NCBI GenBank assembly: GCA_001632425.1
Contig: KV425613.1
Location: forward strand, 177,995-203,871
Source of the DNA: Neolentinus lepideus HHB14362 ss-1
Taxonomy: Eukaryota > Basidiomycota > Agaricomycetes > Gloeophyllales > Gloeophyllaceae
DNA length: 25,877 nucleotides
Direction of reading: 5' to 3'
Shown: piece by piece, positions 17,714 to 25,877 of the stretch
How positions within the stretch are numbered: the first letter of the stretch is position 1
Layout: each line of letters opens with the position of its first letter
Made by a program: the position numbers and the translations under genes
The notes under the pieces: model-generated
The model's input: the letters and a program-made list of their open reading frames with translations, nothing else
Database searches by the model: none
Told to the model about the DNA's origin: nothing

Positions 17714-19412
17714 TCATATGGCGACACCGCAAGCAGGCAAGTCGCGAGCTGATGCGTGAATGCTGAACTGTAACCTCTCGCTTTGTCTCGTTGACCCAAC
17801 TCCGGCGATCTCGCTCAGTTCCATATCCACTTCGCCGTCGATTACCCAGGGCCTATCAATCTGCGACGTGAACAAACCAACACTCACCCCCGTCTCCGGC
17901 ATCCTTATGGTCGCCGAGCTGCCACTGGCAGACTGCGACGCGCCTCCTCGCTCCGCGGTTTCATATAGGTTCAGTGTAAGACGGGACACCGCCACGACGG
18001 ATACGGTGCTCGCGAAGGTGGAGAGGACGCCGCGGAGCGAGTCCTATATTGTTCGAATAAATCAAGTTGGTCAAATGAGTAGGTAGAGTGGGCTTACGTT
18101 CGCGAGCTGCGTGCCAAAGAGTTAGTTGGAGATGCATGATGGAAGAGTTCACGCACGTAGAATGTGAGGATATTTGAGAGGTTGGCACAGGCCATGATAC
18201 TTTGGGAGTATGAGTTACTTTTCCCTTTGATTGCCACACTTCGACTGATCCACGTACATGAAATATATCGCTCCTACAGATTAAACGTAAGAATCTGCAT
18301 GATATAGGCAGCTGTGGGCGTACCCACCATCTCGTAATAGAAGATGCACCAGGTTCACCCCGATCCGAGTGGGTTTTCGCAGGTTCACCCTAGGCGTGCG
18401 GTACGTCCGTGCCACAGTAAGGACGAATATGAGGATGTCGTAGAGGAATCCTGCTTCCCACCCAGTTGCTTGATCTTCTTCTTATCAGATCGCAAGCCAC
18501 CCATCCCATCGCCATGCGAACACTCACGGATGCCACTACGAAGTTGTCTGAGCTATCTAGCCAGGAGACACAGGTAACGTAGGCACCACTGACGCGCTCA
18601 AGGAGATATTAATGTGGCACCCGGTTGTGTTAGGTGCCGCAGAGGTCGTTCCACCCAGCATCGACCACTGTATATATACTTCACTCGTCAATAACACCTA
18701 TATCTGTCATTTTCGGAGACGTACGCACGCATGCGATGGCAACAAGCACTGCAGCGGATCCCAGCATGATAGCCAGAACCCGTTTACTACGGTTCCATAG
18801 AGCGTAAGTACGACCTGTAAGAATCACTGGAGCGTAGACTCTGATTAGGGATGAAAACGTGACAGAAAGCGCACTTACCTCCGGAGAGGACGACATTCAC
18901 GATTAACAGTATCTGCCGGAACAATGACTCGTGCTTGCAACTGACGTGCCCTCAACATGCGTGTCTGCGGTATCCGAGTCGCCGAATTCATTACGTACCT
19001 CTTGAGAGGATGACATGTCAGCATACGACACCGAATGGTAAATGCGAAGCACGAACTTTTCCAGCAAGTGTCTTAAAGCTATAGACCGTCACCGCCACGT
19101 TACCCCCGAACGCCACATAACGATTCAGAAGGAATGTAATAGAGCCAAAGGTCGGCGCATGAGTCCATATATGACGGGCTTCGGATCCCAGAGTGATGAG
19201 ATGATCATAATACAGAATAGCTGAGCATAGAGGTGGTCGGTGCAGGGATTCTATGGTCGAGCGGAGGGACGGACATACTTATGGACATCAGATGGAGATA
19301 ATTTCGAAGGAACCTGTCCAGGAGTCAATTAAGTCCTGTTTGTGTCAATAATCGGGTCAGAGGAAGATGCTGAAGCTGACAGGTCTCTTTGAACCGAGGC
19401 TGAAGCTTCCAT
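17714..19412 (-). CDS. DUF6533-domain membrane protein, paralogue 3
   Basis: Multi-pass membrane protein of the fungal DUF6533 family; function unknown. Supported exons are 19057-19220 (164 nt; ILYYDHLITLGSEARHIW, FGSITFLLNRYVA), about 18879-18960 (RQILLIVNVVLSG), 18729-18838 (GRTYALWNRSKRVLAIMLG), 18328-18468 (GWEAGFLYDILIFVLTVART), 18258-18273 (16 nt), 18157-18199 (43 nt; ANLSNILTFY), 18098-18106 (9 nt) and 17714-18043. A small exon near 18600 is probably missing from this list. The last exon fuses what are two exons in its sisters and adds a polar cytoplasmic tail. The N-terminus is uncertain: ATG 19410-19412 (MEASASVQRDL) may splice by a GTCAGC donor to the exon ending at 19279; otherwise an in-frame TGA at about 19304 would block it. 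It converges with the Kre9-like gene. Confidence 0.85.
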
Positions 19413-20639
19413 AACCAAGTCTAAGCAGAAGAAGGGGGGATATAGATGTGATATCGTACCTCGGCGTCGGTTCTTAAACGAGGCGCAAAGTTGCCTACTT
19501 CTCATGCTTTCAGGTCTCACTCTTCGCCGTCGTAGCGTGCAGTGCATTGCGAGAGATACCAACGTCACGCAGATCGCGACGGATCATCAAGGTCTGATTG
19601 AGATTATTTCTGTCAGTAACAAATTGGCGCTCGGTTCTATTGACCTAGTTTAGTATCTGGGTCTTGCAGTGAGGTGTTGTGATAAAAATACCATTTTGGT
19701 TCGTGAAATGAGTCCGGAACCGGGAGTCTTGCTATACTTTCAGAAGCATAGCCAAAGCAATAGACGCTGACTGTGCTGCAACCAGACGTTGTCTGACACT
19801 TGAAGCAAGATGATACGGCAGCCGGGGTAACTCATGACTCCACGTCACTATGAGAAAAGAGGTTCGCTCAGCACTGCAACCGCGATCACATCACGACGTA
19901 CCTTGCTGAGGCTCATTGGACCAAAGAGGCACCTGCGAGATCAAAAGATATGTCTGATAGACCCTTCAGCCACCGGCATCCAAAAATAAAAGCATTGCTG
20001 TGCCTGGTTCGCTGATGGAGTCGATGTCACAGTACATTCCTGCGAATGTGTCCTTAAGACAGTCAGAATTATGCCATTCTGCGAACGAAAGCCTTCGACA
20101 ACACTATGAGTCATGAGCGGTCAAAAGTGAAAAGTGAAGACGGCGTACAGGTTGGTATGCACATCTCCCACCTAGCTTGCAATCGCAACATGGACCGATC
20201 GGGGAGCGCAGAAGAAGAGTCCACACCCGATCACTCTTATTTGTTTCGACATCCCCTGGATCGCGCTGAACAATTTGATGGAAATCATTCTGTCAATGTA
20301 AAATTAGCAAGTCAAACGCACAACCAGTGCGGGCGCAGATAGAACGTCTTCGTCGAGAATCAGAAATACCAGTGAGATCCCTCCCAGCGCTTCGTATTTG
20401 GCCGCACTCGTGGTTGTTTTGGCGGACAAACAGCCTAACTGAGGTATCGCAAAAATGAAATGGAACAGGGTCTCACAGCTCCATGATACGAGATGCGAGG
20501 AACTTCATGAAGTACCTGAAAGCTGTAATTCCTGCATACCACATACCTAGCGTAGCCTGATGACCTTGCAATCCCGTTGACAATTGTGACGCGAAATCCG
20601 ACATTATCAGGCTCGTGTATGCAGGTAATGACGTGTTCA
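19413..20639. other. Spacer between two DUF6533 genes
   Basis: No supportable gene in about 1.2 kb. Short minus-strand coding-like pieces appear, such as SYPGCRIILLQVSD near 19830 and ALGGISLVFLILDED near 20370, which faintly recall DUF6533 gene segments but lack connecting exons. This may be a strongly decayed fourth copy, or chance. Confidence 0.35.
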
Positions 20640-22130
20640 TTACACAAGATCCCGTGACAACGTTGTAGTAGACAGCTCGAAGGATTCTCCAGGCGTAGTT
20701 TGATCAATGCTTTTGTATAGATTTAACATCAGCCTTGACATCAGCGTCACCGAGATGCTGGTGAGAGAAGTCAGTCTCTAGGTCGTCAATATGTCAAGAA
20801 GTTGAGACCGTACTTGCTTGCGAAGGTCGACATGGTGCCTTTAAGTAAAGGCTGCGACCTCAGAGTAAGTGATCATCTGTTACTGAGACGTGCAAGCTTG
20901 CCTTCGCAAACTGAGATGTCACATCAGTGAACAACGAAGGCCAGGACTGTCAATTCTACTCACGTAGAAAGTCAGGATGTTCCCCAAATTTGCAAAGGCC
21001 ATGACACTGGAAGGCAATACCTTAAATAGCCTCAAATTGATCATGCTTGAGAACAGTACGCACACGAAATACATGGCCCCTGGTTTCATGAAATTAAAAC
21101 ACCCTTGGATAGATCATATTCGCAAAGACGGACTCACCATCACGAAATATAAGAACTGCCAACCCATTTTGGAGACGCGGTGATCTCCGGAATACATCCC
21201 CAGACGTGTACGACTTGTAGACAGTAATGATAAAAACTAGTAGGTCTAATGTAAGCAGCACTTCCCAAGCACCCGCCGTCCCTATGAAAGGGATGTCATT
21301 ATATGTCCCACTGAGATTTTTCGACCAGAAATTCACTTCTTCCCCTGTGGGATTGTTGAAACCCAGACAGTGACACATGAAAGCATGATTACTTACGTGA
21401 ATGCTGAATCTGCAATGTGGCATCCAGGTGCAATGTAGGAGATGTTACTTCTGGATGTAAGTAAGGCCCACTGGTCCCACGCCGATCAGTATGAAGATTC
21501 TACACCCTTGTGACAGGGTTCTCACACAGGTTATACCCGACAAACCAACTCCTGCCGCGATCAATGCAAATAAGACCTTTCGGTTGCATCCACACAGCGC
21601 ATATATCCGCAACATGAGAAGGACTATAAAGGATTAGACTCAAAATCTTGTAGACTCGTATTTGACTTACAGGAAACTATGCCTGTGCTCACTATCAGCG
21701 ACAATTCGCGAAAAATCACAAATGGCCTGCATCTATTAGACACTCCTGAGCTTGATGAGAACTTGGATCGCGCAACCTATCACATACCTCTGTCCGCCCG
21801 ATCGGTCAGACGGGCTTTTGTGATTGAAAGTCAAGACTCACCGCGGGTGGAAAATCATGAAAGCTGAAGATAGTGACCACCACGTTGACAAAAAATGTGA
21901 AGTAACGATTGACAAGCCACAAAGTCTTAGCGATAACGCTGCGACTTGACCATACAAGGGAGATTTCGTCCGGTAAAGTCGTAATATGATCGTAATACAG
22001 AATAGCTATGAAAAAGTGAGCACCTCGTTCCCTCAGGGACAATTCACAAGTCTAACTTGCTGATAGTACATGGATGCAATTTTGAATAATTCTAAGGAAA
22101 ACACAATGATCATTGCGCTCGGGACAATAC
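20640..22130 (-). CDS. DUF6533-domain membrane protein, paralogue 2
   Basis: Same family and exon pattern as its neighbours. Exons: one ending at 22057 (IIQNCIHVLSA; start not resolved), 21842-22005 (164 nt; ILYYDHITTLPDEISLVW, LVNRYFTFFVN), about 21640-21705 (RELSLIVSTGIVS), 21526-21623 (98 nt; LRIYALCGCNRKVLFALIAA), a small exon near 21310-21425 (PGCHIADSAFT region, not fully resolved), 21138-21281 (AWEVLLTLDLLVFIITVYK), 21064-21079 (16 nt), 20964-21006 (43 nt; ANLGNILTFY), 20902-20910 (9 nt), 20814-20851 (38 nt) and 20640-20757 (TAA at 20640-20642). The intron after the 9-nt exon begins GCAAGC, a GC-AG intron. The C-terminal tail (about 20 residues after LNLYKSI) is much shorter than in its sisters. 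Several hydrophobic segments indicate a multi-pass membrane protein; function unknown. Confidence 0.85.
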
Positions 22131-22649
22131 CTATGTTGTGTACGCATGACTTACATTGCTTGTTGATCTTCCATCGACAGCGAATCCATGGCCGCTGCCA
22201 AGGTGCTGCAGGCGAACGCAGCTCGATGTTTTCTCTTTGCTACTCGGAGGGAGGAGGCTTTACCGGCATCTACACCGGTGCAGAATTTGAGCCTAAGGGC
22301 ATGAGGGGTCTTATGCGGTGTAACCGGAGCTAAATAGTGCAGTGGCCAGCCACTAGTGTTGTACCATAAACCACAATGAGCAAGAGGGTTTTCATTAAGG
22401 TTCAACTGTACAGCTTGGTAGTCTCCGGATCTTCTTCGTCAAATCGGCGACAATCGAGGCGCGCGACAGACCTGATATAGCTGATTGTAACCGGGCCTGC
22501 GGAGCTTGTTCGTCTCAGGCACGAAGATACACAGTTATCCACGTCCATGGAAGTGGAAGATGCGACTGTTGCTCCAGGGAATAATTGCACCTCCAATTAG
22601 GGTAGAGGACCGGCAACTAGACCGAAAGACTAGTACTAGTCACTAGACC
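22131..22649. other. Region upstream of DUF6533 paralogue 2
   Basis: Likely contains the unresolved 5' exon and promoter of the minus-strand DUF6533 gene. Frames on both strands (22151-22405 minus, 22402-22596 minus) have no recognisable motif. A palindromic ACTAGTACTAGT occurs at about 22630. Confidence 0.4.
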
Positions 22650-23100
22650 TTGGCCTGGATAAAGACTGGTAGAAGTTGTTCAGCCAGAGTCTTAGCAACC
22701 GAGTACACAGGCTCTATGCATGGTCAGAGCTTCCTCTCAAATCTACCGAGCAATGAGGCCATGTTAATGTTATCATGGGATATGTTCCAGGACTCTAGAT
22801 CTGCGGCCTCACCGCCTCGGGAAGTCATTGAGTTTAAAGATACACCTGAGACTTTGAAGCTCTTCGAAGCTGCAAAAAGAGATTTCGAATCCTATGTTCT
22901 GACGACGGATGACAGAAGTCAAGAAGTCTCAGCTCGTTCCAGCAGTATATCCAGTGTGCCGGGAAGATTCGTTTCGCACGCCACCGAGCCACTTAACTGG
23001 CTATATATGGACAAGGTGGCTCCATAGACGAGATGGTTATACTTACCGCTACCCCAAAGACGACGCACCCTACACTGCCACCTCTCGAGATGAGAGTTAA
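22650..23100 (+). pseudogene. Unidentified plus-strand relic with a frameshift
   Basis: The frame from about 22650 reads like protein in its middle part (FLSNLPSNEAMLMLSWDMFQ, then EVIEFKDTPETLKLFEAAKR) and stops at 23025-23027. A second frame overlapping its end continues as RRDGYTYRYPKDDAPYTA to a TAA at 23098-23100. Together they suggest one former coding sequence broken by a frameshift near 22990, since no intron signal separates them. I do not recognise the family. It lies between two minus-strand DUF6533 genes, on the opposite strand. Confidence 0.4.
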
Positions 23101-23438
23101 GAAGGGTTTGATCACTGGCCTTGATTTATTTTCATGGATATTTATCATACTTATGCTTCTACTAGAACTGACTGAATATTGTCAGCAGACACACATCCAC
23201 AAGGTATCTCAGATGTACACATGCGCCCTGCTTGTTCCCGGTAATGAATGGAAGATAGACAGAAGTCCGAAAGTCTGAAGAATAATTGTCCTAACCATCA
23301 ACAGATCTTTCGAGATGCTATGATTACAGCAACAGGTATGTACAGTAGTACTGACAATCGTAATTATTGTGCAAAAAGTAAAACAATACAAGATTGACTA
23401 TCATGCATCACTGACCATTCCCAAGAAATCTCCAAAGA
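23101..23438. other. Spacer, 3' side of DUF6533 paralogue 1
   Basis: AT-richer stretch with no supportable gene. It should contain the 3' end of the DUF6533 gene on the minus strand. One plus-strand frame (FSWIFIILMLLLELTEY) is hydrophobic but too short to call. Confidence 0.5.
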
Positions 23439-25250
23439 TCACAGTAGACCTCTATTTCTATATCGCGATGTCCGTCCATCAAACACACCCGCAGCTGCAG
23501 ATGTAGATGCTATCCGCCTTTCCATGTCTCTATGGTGCAACGTCCATCCGTCAAACTCATCTCCGCTCGCAACCGTAGACGCCGGCTCAACTGTCCTTCC
23601 CTCACGATCCATCTCCTCAAGCTCCAAAGGCAACTGCTCTTCAGTGTCCTCAAATTCCCTCGAAGTCCGAATATTTTCAGACGTACAAGCAGAGGCGGGT
23701 GTCATCTGCCTGAACTCCCGGTCAGTATAATTTGAACGGCCATTGTAAATGACGATGTGCGTGGTGAACTTCGCGCCGAGGACTTCCAGAGTGGACTGAA
23801 GCGTGCTGAGGTCGCCACTTTGGTGTATGTTGAGCATCAGGCGGGAGAGCATTGTCACTGAGATGCTGTAAGGTACAAGATTTGATAAATGGAGGGAGGG
23901 AGGGGAGGGGAGTTTGTGCGTACTTGCTGACGAAGGTAGACAAAATGCCTTTGATTAGAGGCTGTGAATATGAGGAGTCAGTCTAAGTAATGCTATCAGG
24001 GAATACACCGTGATTATACCGCGCAGAACTGGAAGTCATGAGTGTCAGCGGTTGTCAGACACAATGATAGCTCAAACCGCACGTAGAATGTCAAGACGTT
24101 GCCGACAGTGGCGAGAACCATAACGCTATTCTTGAATCTGTAAGCATCCGTTGCACTAAACTAACACTAACCAAACAACGGCTTACACGTAGTAAATAGT
24201 ACCTGACCGAAGCATAAAACGTTTCTGCCTGAGTAAACGTTGTCGAGGATCGACAGATCACGTACCATCCCGTAACATCAACATTACCAAGTCATTTGTC
24301 TTCGTAAGCGTCAGGCGAAGATTCCGAGGGCGGTCACCGAGTGTCTTCTTCACCGTCAAAGCAAACACGAGGGTGTCCATGATGAGTAGTGATTCCCAAC
24401 CAGTAGCTGTTCCTAGAGCCAGACGTCATCCCTTGGCTTGGCAGGAGAGCTTTGGTAGGCACTTACGGGTGCCACTGAGGATACAAGTGTTATAAGCACT
24501 TACCGACATTCATACCAAATCAACGGAAACTTACGATACACCGTTATATGCTATATGACAACCTGGGGTGTTCCTGATATCGCTGTGTTCTACCGCTATT
24601 TGCCACTACAGTCAAGGTGGGGAGGTGTCGGTTCGACTCCGTTCGAGTTTCTCAACGATCGCATAACAACACGTACTGCACTGATGCTCGCGAGGATCGC
24701 ACCGACAAAAACCAGACCAGCCAAGACCTGTCGGCTACATCCATAGAGGGCGTAGATTCGCAGCACCAACAGGACTAAGAGGAATCGTTAAACTAATACC
24801 ACAATATGTTTAACAGAAAGGTGACCTGTCACTATCACCGCTGTCATCAGCACTGAAAATTGCCGGAATTGCATCGCAGCTTTGCAGCTATGCAAAAATC
24901 TTGTTAGTGCGTATATCCCTAGCAAATCAAAATCAATGTACCCCTTGCGTAGAGGTGTCAGGATAAGTACCTGCAGATGGTTTTATATTCCAGCACGTAC
25001 CTCCAAGCTGAAGTCCTTAAATTCCAACACGGTGGCAATGACATTGACCAGGAGCGCATAGTAACGGTTAAGTAGAAATAATGCCTTGACTCCGAATCTT
25101 CGGCTCCGCCAGATGTAAGTCATTTCGGGTGGCAAAGTAAGTATGTGATCGTAGAACAGGATGGCTATGTGTCTTGTATAAGACGTCGGTGAGCACGATA
25201 CAGACACTGAGCCGCTCGTACCGACTGCAAAGACATGTGCATAGTTTTGA
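23439..25250 (-). CDS. DUF6533-domain membrane protein, paralogue 1
   Basis: Exons that join in phase: one ending at 25222 (IQNYAHVFAV; start unresolved), 25001-25164 (164 nt; ILFYDHILTLPPEMTYIW, ALFLLNRYYALLVN), about 24826-24890 (QFRQFSVLMTAVIVT), 24677-24774 (98 nt; LRIYALYGCSRQVLAGLVFV), a small one near 24480-24560 (not resolved), 24266-24406 (GWESLLIMDTLVFALTVKK), 24187-24202 (16 nt), 24083-24125 (43 nt; GNVLTFY), 24020-24028 (9 nt), 23924-23961 (38 nt; PLIKGILSTFVS) and 23439-23865 (ISVTMLSRLMLNIHQSG, then a long Glu/Ser/Thr-rich tail). A polypurine GGAGGGAGGG run lies in the last intron. The tail contains a loose internal repeat (FDGWTLHHRDM and FDGRTSRYRNR). Predicted multi-pass membrane protein; role not known for this family. 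Confidence 0.87.
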
Positions 25251-25877
25251 ATCAATCTTTACGCAGGATTCATCAGACACATCCACCTCCGCTTTAGCTC
25301 GCATAACTGACGCACATAGCTTGCGCTTCCGCTTCAACATTGCTCGTGTTGTCTGGCGAATCTTTTGAGCGATCTCAAAAATTAGCCGAATGAAATAGCC
25401 GAGACTCGATAACGTACCACTCATGACGTTTCGGACATAATCCTGGTCCAGGCCTCCGTATTATAGGCGCGGTCTGCACTGACGCGCAGGTTCTGTCAAA
25501 AGCGTCCTCGCTAGCAATTCGGGCAAACTTGTGAATGTCTCGGAGCCGGAAAACCCTATACACTTCAAGCCTACTCACGTCCAGATTATTTGTAGCGTCT
25601 TCCGCCGACCTCGAGGTTAAGAAGAGAGTATGCATTGAAACCTTCCCGTGCCGTTCCCTGCTCGCGCGCGGTCGCCGTCGTACCGGCGCAGTTGATTTTG
25701 AGATATAAGCTTCTCGGCTTGGAAAGGAAACAGATTAGGTTCTTCGGAAGCTTTGCATCTATTTGTATTTGTGGACTCTCATCCCCAGTCAAAATCGACA
25801 AGATAGCCAGCGATTGCCAGAGATCGATTGGGATTTCTCCGTAATATAATCGCTGGTAATCAAAAGTGGTACTATAA
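25251..25877. other. Right-edge region upstream of DUF6533 paralogue 1
   Basis: Probably holds the promoter and first exon of the minus-strand DUF6533 gene. Minus-strand frames at 25375-25635 and 25586-25801 are open but start at non-ATG codons and show no known motif; the latter might be the last exon of a gene to the right. No secure feature. Confidence 0.4.

Noticed and set aside
24630..24640. Perfect tRNA B-box-like string GGTTCGACTCC
   Set aside because: No matching A box at the right distance, and flanking bases do not form a T stem or acceptor stem; it lies near DUF6533 exons and is chance.
1..25877. CRISPR array, rRNA genes, retrotransposon polymerase
   Set aside because: Looked for regular short repeats, rRNA-like sequence and reverse-transcriptase or integrase motifs; none seen.

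Overview
The window looks like a gene-rich but partly decayed stretch of a basidiomycete (Agaricomycetes, probably Polyporales-like) nuclear genome. Signs are many short introns (about 47-99 bp, GT-AG, mostly phase-compatible when joined), RBR ubiquitin ligases of the mushroom-expanded type, three DUF6533 membrane-protein genes, and a small Kre9-like GPI-anchored wall protein. There is no bacterial-style operon, no rRNA, and no convincing tRNA. All gene models were spliced by eye; coordinates of joined exons were checked for reading-frame phase.

Left part (1-12,410): a segmental duplication. Copy A (1-1433) and copy B (6956-9242) both carry the 5' end of a large conserved multi-exon gene of unknown function and the 3' end of an RBR E3 ligase gene, all on the minus strand. 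Copy B belongs to an apparently complete pair: the unknown gene (3387-7263, about 11 exons) lies downstream of an RBR ligase (8309-10322, five exons, 601 aa). In copy A the RBR gene is frameshifted, has lost a RING2 cysteine and is cut off exactly where a plus-strand fragment of ATP-citrate lyase begins (1434-1914). That fragment carries two in-frame TAG codons. A second, more diverged RBR ligase follows at 10759-12410. Both RBR genes have a previously easy-to-miss last exon of 19 codons that completes a C-terminal cysteine cluster.

Middle part (12,411-16,640): mostly relics. It holds a degraded C-terminal fragment of translation initiation factor eIF2A (13388-13716) with one intron retained, an unidentified coding-like relic (14086-14367), a perfect 21-bp inverted repeat, and a possible two-exon minus-strand gene (15426-15944).

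Right part (16,641-25,877): an intact GPI-anchored Kre9/Knh1-like gene on plus (16641-17417) converges on the first of three tandem minus-strand DUF6533 genes (17714-19412, 20640-about 22130, 23439-about 25250). The three paralogues share exon lengths: 164 nt for the DUF6533 domain exon, then near the 3' end 16, 43, 9 and 38 nt. The 16-nt and 9-nt exons are microexons that gene finders normally miss, which is probably why these genes look fragmented. One of them uses a GC-AG intron. A plus-strand relic with a frameshift (22650-23100) sits between two of them.

The most noteworthy items are the microexon-bearing DUF6533 array, the hidden C-terminal exon of the RBR ligases, the chimeric RBR/ATP-citrate lyase pseudogene junction, and an E-x-K / Q-helix pattern in the unknown gene that resembles a PD-(D/E)XK nuclease core.
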